Origin: Synechococcales cyanobacterium C42_A2020_086
Lineage (GTDB): Bacteria; Cyanobacteriota; Cyanobacteriia; Elainellales; Elainellaceae
Assembly (NCBI GenBank): GCA_015272325.1
Contig: JACYLU010000028.1
Location: 62,001 to 126,000, forward strand
Direction: 5' to 3'
Length of the DNA stretch: 64,000 bases
A model generated the notes under the pieces. The model did not search any database. It saw only the letters and a program-made list of their open reading frames with translations, and had not been told where the DNA came from. Shown here one piece after another: positions 52,701 through 61,738 of this stretch (positions are counted from its first letter, which is position 1; each line of letters opens with the position of its first letter). The translations under genes were made by a program, and so were the position numbers.

Positions 52701-53481
52701 GAAACCAATTGAATGGAAACCTGTATCCGGAGATTCGTGGGTTATGCTGACCTGTTTTTAGTCCCCACTCGCTGGGGAAACCAATTGAATGGAAACTTAT
52801 CACGGATGTCTGCAATTTTTCTGATCATCTCCTCAGGTCCCCACTCGCTGGGGAAACCAATTGAATGGAAACCTACGTTGAAGTAACTCCTGAGCAAATT
52901 AGGGCGGCGAGTCCCCACTCGCTGGGGAAACCAATTGAATGGAAACATTTTTGGCGAAATCCCCGCGCCTAACTTGCGCCTGCGCAACGTCCCCACTCGC
53001 TGGGGAAACCAATTGAATGGAAACGCTCAAACAGAGGGAGTTTCGGTTACGCTCCCTCTTTGTCCCCACTCGCTGGGGAAACCAATTGAATGGAAACTAA
53101 TTGTTCCAATGCTTCATTCTCCTGTTTGATGGTGTCATCCTGTCCCCACTCGCTGGGGAAACCAATTGAATGGAAACTCGGCTCTTAGTGACAACAACGA
53201 GGTATTTTCACCATCTGTCCCCACTCGCTGGGGAAACCAATTGAATGGAAACATTTGAGCAACATAGACTGGGATGGTGACGTGCCAGCCGTCCCCACTC
53301 GCTGGGGAAACCAATTGAATGGAAACCCACGATTAACCCGGTGGTTGGGGTCATTCCAGACCTTGGCGAAGTCCCCACTCGCTGGGGAAACCAATTGAAT
53401 GGAAACGGTTGCGGCTAAGCAACCCGAGGAACCCAAACCAGTGGAGTCCCCACTCGCTGGGGAAACCAATTGAATGGAAAC
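49767..53481 (+). CRISPR. CRISPR array, 50 repeats of 36 bp, 49 spacers of 34-44 bp
   Basis: The repeat starts GTCCCCACTCGCTGGGG, continues AAACCAATTG and ends AATGGAAAC (36 bp; internal palindrome CCCC-ACTCGCT-GGGG). Fifty copies were counted from 49767 to 53446 (last start), with a mean repeat unit of 75 bp. The copies appear identical except the one at 51489, which reads AATTAAATGG. The last repeat is not degenerate. The 3' end, ATGGAAAC, matches the type III crRNA 5' handle form (AUUGAAAC-like), so transcription runs left to right from the cas2 side. The repeat resembles that of the Synechocystis III-Bv locus, whose crRNAs are cut by RNase E. Confidence 0.98.
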
Positions 53482-53574
53482 ATCGTCAACCCCTCTTCAT
53501 GCAACAATGCCAGAATTGGAGGGGAGCAAGAGCGTCAGTACATGAATGCAATGCTCTAAAAAATGCAGACTCAT

Positions 53575-54276
53575 TCATAGACGCGAAGATAATCTTCCTT
53601 CCAGTGCCAAATGAACATTCGCCCAGTAGATAGCATCGATTGCTGGAAAAGCTATGCTGAGTAGAGCTGCAATGATTTGAGCAAAGCCTCGGCTACCTAA
53701 CAGTTCAAGGAAGCCTGCTAGCGAATCAACCACATAGCCTCCAAACAAAAATAGAACTAAAAACTCTACGAGGAGAGCTATGAAGACAAACAACCATCGT
53801 TGACCAACAAAATCCCAGCTGGCATTAACTCCAGTAAACACAGCACTCGTATCATCTAGAACGATCTTGGCAAGGCAGAACACACTTTTGGACAGCAAAA
53901 ATACTCCTGCAAAAAGTAATATCCAAAACGGTCTAGATGATGATAGGCTAAGAAAAAAGAAACCAAATGGAGCGCACAGAAGCATCAGCGTCAACATGCT
54001 AATGATTAGTCTGTTTGCCCGGCGGATACTGCGATCAAAGGCTGCTCTGAGACTGACAGATTGATGTCCTAGATACCTATAGCTAAAGAAAAAAGATGCT
54101 CCCCATAGGATGGGAAAGATATTACAGATGTACAGGAGCGTGTATAAATAGATGTGAGTATCTGGCACCAAAAGAAGAAGCAAAAGCGGGCTGTTCAGCA
54201 AACATAAGGGAGCAAGAATCGGCAAAACAGCTCTAGCAGTCGTAATCAAGATCCTTAAAAGATCAGAGGGTGACAT
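53575..54276 (-). CDS. polytopic membrane protein of unknown function
   Basis: A 233-residue protein with about five to six hydrophobic segments (AVLPILAPLCLLNSPLLLLLLV, YLYTLLYICNIFPILWGASFF, LIISMLTLMLLCAPFGFFFL, ILLFAGVFLLSKSVFCL, LFVFIALLVEFLVLFLFGGYV). No catalytic motif is recognised; the layout resembles DUF975-type or similar small membrane families. ATG 54276 has AGGAG upstream. It ends about 90 bp from the end of the CRISPR array and has lower G+C than the genes to the right. Confidence 0.7.
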   Translation of the reverse strand: MSPSDLLRILITTARAVLPILAPLCLLNSPLLLLLLVPDTHIYLYTLLYICNIFPILWGASFFFSYRYLGHQSVSLRAAFDRSIRRANRLIISMLTLMLLCAPFGFFFLSLSSSRPFWILLFAGVFLLSKSVFCLAKIVLDDTSAVFTGVNASWDFVGQRWLFVFIALLVEFLVLFLFGGYVVDSLAGFLELLGSRGFAQIIAALLSIAFPAIDAIYWANVHLALEGRLSSRL

Positions 54277-54590
54277 AGCCAATCTCCTAGGTCTGAGTAA
54301 AGATCGGCACTCCTCACTAGACGATTCAGAACTCTAGTCGTCGCCAATAGTATTCTAAACTCAGAATACTACGTTTTTCGGACTATTATTGCAAGTTCAG
54401 AAAACTTAACTTAGATGATTACCCCCATCCCCCAGTCCTTTTAGGGAGAAGAGAGCTAGAATTGCGGCTTCCTTAGAAGAAGTCATTGTAGGCGCTGTTC
54501 GGCAACGCCACTTATTTTTTAAAACACTTATTTTTTAAAAATTTAAATCGCTCTGCATAAGCCTACAGAAGAGTTCTCAGTCAAATAAGG
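54277..54590. other. gene-free A/T-rich spacer with a perfect 16-bp tandem repeat
   Basis: No gene is seen. CACTTATTTTTTAAAA is repeated perfectly at 54509-54524 and 54525-54540. The spacer should hold the promoter of the 54276 gene. Confidence 0.6.
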
Positions 54591-55043
54591 TCAGCGTCTC
54601 AATCTAATGACTAATAGCGCCCAGCAAAGTTGCACCAAATACATGACTGTTTTCAGCTGAACAACCAACCAAGAATCACTATGCTGCCAGTGTTGATATC
54701 TTTCTAGAAAGTCAGCCTGATACTTTTCAGGCAACCATAAAGCAATGTGTTCTATGGAAATTTGAGAATAATGCTGTGTGTTATTTTGTAACGTCCTTAG
54801 CCACGAAACAGAAGATGCCCAGATTTGATTTGCATTGGCAAAGACAATAGTAAGTAAAATAAAACCACACAGCATAAACAACCATCTGAGTGGATAGTTG
54901 ACAATATTGTTGAAGAGTTGAGGTAAGACTTGTAATATAGATACTGTCAATCTAAGAGTGATATTAAAAATAAAACAGTAAACGATCAACGTCATCAGCC
55001 TTTCAAGGCATGAAGGTTGAGAAGATGGGGGCCCATATCGCAT
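54591..55043 (-). CDS. small membrane protein of unknown function, partner of PadR
   Basis: A 150-residue protein with three likely membrane helices (LIVYCFIFNITLRLTVSILQV, WLFMLCGFILLTIVFA, LVVQLKTVMYLVQLCWALLVI) and a soluble middle part (LQNNTQHYSQISIEHIALWLP). ATG 55043 has GAGGAG upstream. It starts 18 nt after the PadR gene, so the two form an operon. PadR regulators often control a linked membrane protein. No known family. Confidence 0.65.
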   Translation of the reverse strand: MRYGPPSSQPSCLERLMTLIVYCFIFNITLRLTVSILQVLPQLFNNIVNYPLRWLFMLCGFILLTIVFANANQIWASSVSWLRTLQNNTQHYSQISIEHIALWLPEKYQADFLERYQHWQHSDSWLVVQLKTVMYLVQLCWALLVIRLRR

Positions 55044-55061
55044 TGTCAGCTCCTCGCAACT

Positions 55062-55544
55062 CTACGATAGATTGGTCGGAAGATAGACAAAGTCAGCTAA
55101 AGTAGACGGCTCAGTTCGTCTGCGAGCTTTAGGTTGTCGTCTGGGATGTTTTCTGCCATCTGAACCAAGATTGGCAGCATGGCTTTCCAGCAGACTCCAA
55201 TACTTTTCTGCACTTTCTAAAGCAGAAAATCCTGCACCTGTAATTTTGTAGTAATAGGGACGGATTTTTTTTCCCTCATCTTTGGGATCAAACCTACCCT
55301 CGATTAGTTTCAATTTTTCAAGGCGTTCAAGAGCTGGATACAACGCCCCAACTCCAGTCTCACGTTTGCCGGCATCTTTGCTTGCACTGTTGATACCTTG
55401 ACCTATTACATAACCACTCAGCCCTTCAGGATGGTTTATATGGGCAGTTTTTAGCACTTTGAGAATTGATGCTTCAAGTAGAGAGAGATTGAGTTTACTG
55501 TTCTCTCCGTTGGTGGTTTCCTCGTTCCTACCTTTATCTGCCAT
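55062..55544 (-). CDS. PadR-family transcriptional regulator
   Basis: A 160-residue winged-helix protein: LSLLEASILKVLKTAH, ETGVGALYPALERLEKLKLIEGRFDPKDEGKKIRPYYYKITGAGFSALESAEKYW. The ALYPALERLE recognition helix and the YYKIT wing are typical. Its C-terminal tail is Arg/Lys-rich (RKHPRRQPKARRR), replacing the usual dimerisation helices. It probably represses its own operon with the following membrane gene. Confidence 0.87.
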   Translation of the reverse strand: MADKGRNEETTNGENSKLNLSLLEASILKVLKTAHINHPEGLSGYVIGQGINSASKDAGKRETGVGALYPALERLEKLKLIEGRFDPKDEGKKIRPYYYKITGAGFSALESAEKYWSLLESHAANLGSDGRKHPRRQPKARRRTEPSTLADFVYLPTNLS

Positions 55545-56161
55545 TGCTCTGACCCAAAAATGCCCTATGATTTTTACGCACAGATAAGCCTTGCAGTAAG
55601 TGTTTGCGGAGGTAGATCGATGGCTAGTGCAGCCAAAGCTAAACTAGTCTTGACTGCTCTTAACTCGCATAGTTGGCGGCAAGGTCACTCGTTGCAGGTT
55701 CACGCATCTTCTTCCTCTCTCGACGCTAAATTCAAGACACTCTACTCAAAGTAAACCATTTCTTGGTCAGAGTCCTATAGCCCAGCCTCAACCTGTGATG
55801 CAGCTCGACAAAGGATTCAGGACCTGGTAGAGAATGTAGCCCTAGTCTACCGCCATAGCCCATGCCCGTTTTAGTGCGAAGGACTTGCAGGGCAGAACGG
55901 CTGAGGGCCAGGTTAAGAATTTGAATCAGATTGTTCAGATTGTTCAGATTGTGGCGTGCCCGCTGAGGCAGGCATTTCCGAAAAACTGAAGCCCCCACGA
56001 CCACTGCAGCAGGTCTGGCGTAAACGAAACAGCAGGGGCGCATCTTCGCTAACTACTTCAGCATCCTCTCAGTGCTCTCCAGATTTCTGTGTCAGTCTAG
56101 TAACCTAAGCGTTTATTGGAAGGGAATACGCCTAGGGTAGCTGTCTACAAAAGCAGAAACC
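55545..56161. other. gene-free spacer between PadR and Rieske genes
   Basis: Short frames at 55560-55754 and 55732-56043 have no convincing start or family. A 9-bp unit TCAGATTGT is repeated three times at 55926-55952. No tRNA was found. Confidence 0.5.
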
Positions 56162-57157
56162 TCAGCAGGTACCAAACTGAAGACCCAGTTGTTTTAGCCA
56201 CTTGCGATAGGCAATTGACATCTTATCGCAGGGGAAATGGAATTCCTGCTGGAGGTTGAGCGGTAATTTCTGTGGCCGCTGCGATTCCACCATGGGTATG
56301 TCTTGAGCCATGACGCTATCTTGAAAAGCGCGGAGATCGTCGTTAGACACGTCGGAGGAATAGTTGCGTGCGACGCCTAACCAGGCAATGCTGTGCGTTT
56401 CTTCGATCGGAGTCACCACCATGAAAATTGAAAACTGTCTGTCGTTGTCTCCTTTGCGAAACCAGGCCACCAGCGGCCGCACGACCTTATAGATATACGA
56501 CACCGATTTGGCTTCACCCGTGCCCTCCGGATTGGGCTGATAAAAGTGAATATCGCTGGCGCAAATTTCCCCATTCTCGCTCGATACATGATAGTTCGAC
56601 ACCTCTGGGAATTCTGGATCGCCCAAGAGCTGCTGATGGGTGAAGGGGAAGTGGGCAATATCGATAAAATTCTCGATGATGCGGGGCGCACTGGCGTTGA
56701 TAGAGTAGGGACCGCACTGAAAGGCGATGGTTTCTGCCTGCTCCCACTCTGGAAATACGGGAATGTCTTGAGCCGGTTCACCGAGGGCAATCCAGACAAA
56801 GCCATACTTCTCCGCCACGTTATAGCTGCGAAGGTTAGCCGCCTGAGGAAACGTTGTAATCTTCAGATCTGCCGGAATGCGGGTGCAGTGTCCCTCTGCA
56901 TTAAACGACATCGCATGATAGGGACAGACAATTTCCCCTTTGCAGTCAACCCAGCCCATCGAGAGCGAAACGCCCCGGTGCGGGCAGCGATCTTGACAAG
57001 CCACAATCCGGTCGTTGACTCGCCAGAGGACAATGGCTTCTCCCAGGAGGTGTACTTGCAGCGGTTGATTGGCTTTGACATGCTCCGCCAGCGCCACAAC
57101 GTGCCACGCATTGTAAAGTACGGGGTCATGGATGGAGCGATTTGCGGTATCTAACAT
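56162..57157 (-). CDS. Rieske non-heme iron aromatic-ring-hydroxylating-type oxygenase
   Basis: A 331-residue oxygenase alpha subunit. The Rieske [2Fe-2S] ligands are CQDRCPHRG (CPH) and IVCPYHAMSF (C..H). The mononuclear iron site is ENFIDIAHFPFTH with the D-x2-H-x4-H pattern. The N-terminus YNAWHVVALAEHV is typical of the Pao/VanA-like group, including cyanobacterial enzymes acting on aromatic or porphyrin-derived rings. An electron-transfer partner gene is not adjacent. It is divergent from an Lrp regulator. The substrate is unknown; the neighbouring amidohydrolases suggest an N-containing compound. Confidence 0.85.
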   Translation of the reverse strand: MLDTANRSIHDPVLYNAWHVVALAEHVKANQPLQVHLLGEAIVLWRVNDRIVACQDRCPHRGVSLSMGWVDCKGEIVCPYHAMSFNAEGHCTRIPADLKITTFPQAANLRSYNVAEKYGFVWIALGEPAQDIPVFPEWEQAETIAFQCGPYSINASAPRIIENFIDIAHFPFTHQQLLGDPEFPEVSNYHVSSENGEICASDIHFYQPNPEGTGEAKSVSYIYKVVRPLVAWFRKGDNDRQFSIFMVVTPIEETHSIAWLGVARNYSSDVSNDDLRAFQDSVMAQDIPMVESQRPQKLPLNLQQEFHFPCDKMSIAYRKWLKQLGLQFGTC

Positions 57158-57447
57158 AAATTACCTCCTAGAGTGAGGACAATGAGCTGGCGGTAGGGCG
57201 ATAGAGATACATTTCAGGCTGGCTTCGCTAGGTTGAGCAGGTGCTCTTAACCAGCGTTGCCGTCTGCCAAGAATCAGCTGGTTTGGCAGGGGTCAGTCCT
57301 TCAAACTGCTAAAATCTCAATTCCCCGCCAGTACTCTAAAGAAAGTAGCAACACAAAAAAGTTATTTCTAATACAATCACAATTACTAGCTTTTCGGTTA
57401 CTATTTTGGCAATCAAACCTGCTCAAAGCTGTGTTTTTCGAGACGCC

Positions 57448-57927
57448 ATGACCCGAGCCAACACAATTCCCTTTTCTCCGATTGCCCTAGATGATCTGGA
57501 TCTGGCAATTATTGGATTACTGAAGACCGATGGGCGCATGTCCTTTACGGAAGTTGCCAAACGCCTGAATCTTCCCGAAGCGACGGCGCGTTACCGGGTG
57601 CAGCGTCTCCTCCAGTCCAAAGTGGTCAAAATTCATGCCACGCCGAATCCAGAGCATCTGGGAACCCCCCGCGTCATGATCGTGCAACTCTTTGTCGAGA
57701 ATGGCAAGATTGATGCCGTTGCCGCCGCCTTGGTTGAAATTGACGAAGTGCAATTTGTGGCGATTACCGCTGGACATCACAATATTGTGATCGACGTTTG
57801 TTTCGGTACCCACGATGAGCTGCTTGCCTTTTATGACAAGCTCCATCAAATTCCGGGGGTGATCCGCTACGAATCCCAGGTCGTGATGAAGCTGCTGAAA
57901 GCGGAGTATAAATACGTGCTGAGCTAG
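57448..57927 (+). CDS. Lrp/AsnC-family transcriptional regulator
   Basis: A 159-residue protein: LDDLDLAIIGLLKTDGRMSFTEVAKRLNLPEATARYRVQRLLQSKVVKIHA (helix-turn-helix) followed by an RAM effector domain (VMIVQLFVENGKIDAVAAALVEIDEVQFVAITAGHHNIVIDV). ATG 57448 gives the usual start; the frame is open upstream to 57406. It lies between the divergent Rieske gene and the creatininase-ureohydrolase genes and may regulate both sides in response to an amino acid or related amine. Confidence 0.88.
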   Translation: MTRANTIPFSPIALDDLDLAIIGLLKTDGRMSFTEVAKRLNLPEATARYRVQRLLQSKVVKIHATPNPEHLGTPRVMIVQLFVENGKIDAVAAALVEIDEVQFVAITAGHHNIVIDVCFGTHDELLAFYDKLHQIPGVIRYESQVVMKLLKAEYKYVLS

Positions 57928-58435
57928 AAGTGTAGCATGTTCACTATCCGCTGAAATGCTGACTACAGAGATGACTCAAGTTGATTTCTGAGACCCATGT
58001 CAAACCCATGTCAAACCCATGCCAGATCTATGTCAGAAGATGCTCACATTTATCCGGATCTTTTTCTAACTTTAGGATATTCGCAACTCGTTTCTAAATT
58101 ATTGCTGAATTATTTAGAGTGAAGCACAAAAATATTTCTTTTGTTGATGCTAGAGTAATATTAGCTAAGAATTTAGCAATACGAGACTACATTTTGTAGG
58201 ATTAGCTACATCAGCCCATGCGTTGTCGCTCTTAAGGAGCGAGGTCATGCAGAATTGTAAGGCATAGCCAATGGATTGCCCGCCGCGCTACTCTGATCTG
58301 GTTTGAGCACTTCAGTTCTGCCGCCTCGGCACCATTAGAGATTCAAACAGAAATTCAGATAGAGATTCAGAACAATTGTAATGTCTGTACCTGTACTGCC
58401 TAGTGTTCCGTTCCACATCCACAGATCTTTTGTAA
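57928..58435. other. gene-free region upstream of the creatininase gene
   Basis: No gene is seen in these 508 bp. They contain an 11-bp tandem repeat (ACCCATGTCAA at 57993-58014 plus a diverged third copy), a possible NtcA box (58195-58210), a hairpin CGCTC-TTAAG-GAGCG at about 58226-58241, and AGAGATTCA-type repeats (58336-58371). No guanidine riboswitch was recognised. Confidence 0.5.
58195..58210 (+). promoter_or_regulatory. candidate NtcA box TGTA-N8-TACA
   Basis: TGTAGGATTAGCTACA fits the GTA-N8-TAC consensus of the cyanobacterial nitrogen regulator NtcA. It is 226 bp upstream of the creatininase start. The expected TAN3T -10 element about 22 bp further is only weakly matched. Confidence 0.4.
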
Positions 58436-59257
58436 ATGAGCGAGTATTCTATGCATCCACTAATGATGGGTTCGTTAAGTTGGGTTGAATATCAGCAGCG
58501 ACTCCAGGATGAAAATGCGGTTGTCTTGATTCCCTGTGGTGCCTTAGAGCAGCATGGTCCCCATTTACCGCTGGGTACGGATGCCCTGCTGAGTACCTCG
58601 GTTGCTCAGAGCGTTGCCGAGCAGATCAACGGCATTGTCGCCCCGACGTTTAGCTATGGCTACAAATCCCAGCCCAAGTCCGGCGGCGGACAGCACTTTC
58701 CCGGAACCACTAGCCTGGATGGCAATAGCTTAATTCAGCTCTTGCGCGATGTCGTGCGAGAACTAGCGCGTCAGGGGGCAAAACAAGTTGTGGTTGTGAA
58801 TGGTCACTATGAGAATCAGTGGTTCCTCACCGAAGGGATTGAACTGGCAATTCGGGATGTGGGTGCGGCGTCTAATCTGCGGGTCATGCGGCTAGAATAC
58901 TGGGATTTTCTAACAGAAGACATTCTCAATCAGGTCTTTCCAGACGGATTTCCAGGCTTTGCCCTAGAACACGCTGCTGTGATCGAAACTTCCCTGATGG
59001 CGCACTATCATCCCAAGCTGGTCAGGCTAGATTTAATTCCCGATGTGCCTCCGGTAGAATTTCCCAGCTACGATGTCTTTCCTTTGCGCCCCGAATGGGT
59101 TCCGGCATCCGGCGTCCTTTCTTCGGCTAAAGCGGCAACGGCCGAGAAGGGCAGGATGATGTCTAATCACATTACCCAAGGGATTGCCGCCGCTATTCAG
59201 CAGGAGTTTCAACGTTCAGCGATTGCTTTTGGCAATGGAGTTGCTGCACCTCACTAA
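58436..59257 (+). CDS. creatininase family protein (creatinine amidohydrolase)
   Basis: The 273-residue protein has the metal-dependent amidohydrolase signatures IPCGALEQHGPHLPLGTDALL, FSYGYKSQPKSGGGQHFPGTT, VVVNGHYENQWF and FALEHAAVIETSLMAHY. These give the Glu, His and Asp ligands of the binuclear site. NGHYEN and the ET.LM segment are closer to true creatininase than to the mycofactocin or FAPy-deformylase branches. The reaction would be creatinine to creatine or a related cyclic amide. ATG 58436 is used. The ureohydrolase gene follows 146 bp downstream, suggesting joint use of guanidino compounds. Confidence 0.82.
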   Translation: MSEYSMHPLMMGSLSWVEYQQRLQDENAVVLIPCGALEQHGPHLPLGTDALLSTSVAQSVAEQINGIVAPTFSYGYKSQPKSGGGQHFPGTTSLDGNSLIQLLRDVVRELARQGAKQVVVVNGHYENQWFLTEGIELAIRDVGAASNLRVMRLEYWDFLTEDILNQVFPDGFPGFALEHAAVIETSLMAHYHPKLVRLDLIPDVPPVEFPSYDVFPLRPEWVPASGVLSSAKAATAEKGRMMSNHITQGIAAAIQQEFQRSAIAFGNGVAAPH

Positions 59258-59402
59258 GGTGTTAAATTGAATTTTTCAATTAAATCCTTTCAATTAAATT
59301 CTCTATAAAGGTAGCAGCCATTCTCATGGGCAGGTAAATACACCTATCCCTAAGCGTTATCGTTGGCAATCATTCTTCTCTAGTTGCAATTGAATTTTAG
59401 CC

Positions 59403-60380
59403 ATGCAAAATCCTGATTTTGTTCCCATTCAGCCTATTAACGGCACTATTCTGCCTCGCTACGCTGGGGCTTCTACCTTTGCCCGGTTACCGGAACTGCG
59501 CGATGTGCCCTCCTGTGATGTGGCGATCGTCGGCATTCCCTTTGATGCGGGAACCAGTTTTCGTCCGGGGGCACGCTTTGGACCGCAGGCCATTCGTCAG
59601 GCATCGCGGCATTTGCGGACCCAATACCATCCTGCCTATAATGTGGAGCCGTTTATGGTGCAGCAGGTTGCCGACGCTGGGGATATTGCCTGCAATCCGT
59701 TTCACATCAATCAGGCGATCGAGCAAATTGAAGCTGCTGCAACGGAACTGCTGCAACAGTGTCAAGCCATCATTAGCTTGGGGGGCGATCACACAATCGC
59801 CTATCCGCTGCTGAAGGCGATCCATCAGCGCTATGGTCCCGTTGCCTTAGTTCACTTCGATGCCCATCTCGACACTTGGGACACCTACTTTGGCGCACCC
59901 TACACCCACGGCACCCCCTTTCGTCGCGCCGCCGAAGCCGGCTTATTCCGGGATGATGCCTCGATGCATGTTGGCATTCGTGGTCCCCTCTATAGCCGCA
60001 ATGACTTGACCCAAGACCAGGAACTGGGATTCCGCATTGTTCACTGCGATGAATTTGAAACGATTGGTATTGAGGGTGTGGTGAACCGCATTCGTGAACG
60101 GGTTGGCGATCATCCGCTCTACCTATCGATCGACATCGATGTGCTGGATCCTGCCCATGCACCGGGCACCGGAACGCCTGAATTGGCTGGAATGACGAGT
60201 CGTGAGTTGTTGGGTGTGCTGCGCGGACTGGCCGGTCTTTCGGTTATTAGCGCAGATGTCGTAGAGGTTGCCCCAGCCTACGACCATGCCGAGATTACCT
60301 CCCTTGCTGCCGCGACCGTCACCTATGAACTGATTAATTTGCTGGCGCTCAGCCCCAAGATTACCGCTGCACGACTTTGA
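59403..60380 (+). CDS. speB: ureohydrolase (agmatinase/guanidino-acid hydrolase family)
   Basis: This 325-residue arginase-fold enzyme has the binuclear metal ligands in [21 protein letters not shown] and [42 protein letters not shown] is the typical N-terminal region. Family members release urea from agmatine, guanidinobutyrate, guanidinopropionate or guanidine. The length is that of bacterial SpeB/GbuA and shorter than the nickel-dependent guanidine hydrolase of Synechocystis. The pairing with a creatininase gene suggests a guanidino acid. It overlaps hemC on the other strand by 20 bp. Confidence 0.88.
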   Translation: MQNPDFVPIQPINGTILPRYAGASTFARLPELRDVPSCDVAIVGIPFDAGTSFRPGARFGPQAIRQASRHLRTQYHPAYNVEPFMVQQVADAGDIACNPFHINQAIEQIEAAATELLQQCQAIISLGGDHTIAYPLLKAIHQRYGPVALVHFDAHLDTWDTYFGAPYTHGTPFRRAAEAGLFRDDASMHVGIRGPLYSRNDLTQDQELGFRIVHCDEFETIGIEGVVNRIRERVGDHPLYLSIDIDVLDPAHAPGTGTPELAGMTSRELLGVLRGLAGLSVISADVVEVAPAYDHAEITSLAAATVTYELINLLALSPKITAARL

Positions 60381-61317
60381 AGATTTCCTCCAGAATTTCG
60401 GTTGCTCCTTGGGCACGCAGATCGTGGGCGAGTTGCATCCCGAGTGCTTCGGCCTCGGTGGCGGCTCCCGAAACGGTGCCCTTCACCATCTTTTGCCCGT
60501 CAACGCTAGCCACCATGCCAACCAGCGTCAGCGTATCGCCCTCTAGGGTTGTGTTGACGCCAATCGGCACCTGACAGCCGCCCTCCAGCTCCCGCAGAAA
60601 TGCACGTTCGGCATAGCAGCGGTAGGCTGTTGGTTGGTGTTCTAGGGCTTTGAGCAGCTCCAGGATGTCGGCGTCTTCGGCACGGCATTCGATACCCAGC
60701 GCCCCCTGACCGACGGCATGCAGCGATACCTCAGCAGGCAAAATTTGGTGAATGCGCTCGCCCATGCCCAAGCGCCGCAGCCCGGCCACCGCCAGAATAA
60801 TTGCGTCATATTCGCCTGCATCCAGCTTTTGCAGCCGCGTGTTCAGGTTGCCGCGAATGTCTTTGAACGACAAATGGGGATAGTGGTGCCGCAGTTGGGC
60901 CAACCGCCGCAGCGACGAGGTTCCTACCACCGCTCCTTCGGGCAAGGTGTCGATCTGCTTGTCGAGATGTTGGGCATGCACCACCAGGGCATCGGCCGGA
61001 TCTTCTCGCTCGGTGACGCAGCCCAGAATCAACCCCTCGGGCAGGCGCGTTGGCAAATCCTTGAGGGAATGCACAGCAAAGTCGATTTCTCCCTGAAGCA
61101 TCCCCAGCTCCAGCTCTTTGGTAAATAACCCTTTATCGCCGATTTTAGCCAGAGCCACATCCAGGATTTTGTCGCCCTGGGTGCTCATGGTATGCACTTC
61201 AAACTGTTTCTCTGAAAAACGCTGCTGCAATTGCTCTTGCACCCAGTAGGTTTGCACCAGAGCGAGCTGGCTTTTGCGAGAGCCGATACGGACGGGACGA
61301 GGGAGACTGGCAACCAT
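60361..61317 (-). CDS. hemC: hydroxymethylbilane synthase (porphobilinogen deaminase)
   Basis: The enzyme links four porphobilinogen molecules in heme and chlorophyll synthesis. The 318 residues show [64 protein letters not shown] and the dipyrromethane-cofactor Cys248 in [11 protein letters not shown]. It is intact with ATG 61317. The 3' end overlaps the convergent ureohydrolase gene. Confidence 0.96.
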   Translation of the reverse strand: MVASLPRPVRIGSRKSQLALVQTYWVQEQLQQRFSEKQFEVHTMSTQGDKILDVALAKIGDKGLFTKELELGMLQGEIDFAVHSLKDLPTRLPEGLILGCVTEREDPADALVVHAQHLDKQIDTLPEGAVVGTSSLRRLAQLRHHYPHLSFKDIRGNLNTRLQKLDAGEYDAIILAVAGLRRLGMGERIHQILPAEVSLHAVGQGALGIECRAEDADILELLKALEHQPTAYRCYAERAFLRELEGGCQVPIGVNTTLEGDTLTLVGMVASVDGQKMVKGTVSGAATEAEALGMQLAHDLRAQGATEILEEIFKVVQR

Positions 61318-61738
61318 TTGTGAAGCGATGTTTCAAAAAACTGCGAGATGTTAACAGTGCGGTGCATTCAGCCGCTTCATCAGCTTACCGCAGTCGGGGC
61401 CCTGCTGGAGGACCGTAGTGCCTCTGTGCTTCTGCATCGTCACGGCGAACTTTCGCGATGAAAGGGGGTTGGTTCCACTTCTATGCTGCTAGCTGTGCAG
61501 CTAAGGGAGAATTGTGCGGCAATAGACAACAATAGACAACACATAGACAGACAAACTGTGCCCTCGGCGGGGGTCTCCCATTCCAGCCAAAATGGGATTG
61601 ATCAGCATAGCTCAAAATTTCTTCTACAAAATAAATTTATTTGAAACTTATTTTTCTCTTTAAGTATAATTTTTAGAAACCAAGCGTTTCGGAGTTCTTC
61701 AAGGAACCTCGAGCCTTTCTCGTAATGGGTGAACACGC
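61318..61738. other. gene-free region between hemC and the secreted protein gene
   Basis: No gene is seen. AATAGACAAC is repeated perfectly at 61521-61540 with a third diverged copy. An A/T-rich stretch (61615-61680) probably holds the promoter of the 61739 gene. Confidence 0.5.

Noticed and set aside
49767-53633. Many overlapping frames in the array with repeated VSIQLVSPASGD- or SPHSLGKPIEWK-like peptides
   Set aside because: They are translations of the 36-bp CRISPR repeat in several frames and follow its period; they are not genes.
55732-56043. 103-residue minus-strand frame between PadR and the Rieske gene
   Set aside because: It has no ribosome site or domain, contains the 9-bp triple repeat (LNNLNNL) and looks like non-coding sequence read through.
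56546-57154. 202-residue plus-strand frame antisense to the Rieske gene
   Set aside because: The opposite strand encodes a complete Rieske oxygenase with all iron ligands; this is its shadow.
57928-58435. Guanidine riboswitch upstream of the creatininase gene
   Set aside because: Neither the ykkC core nor paired ACGR loops were found.
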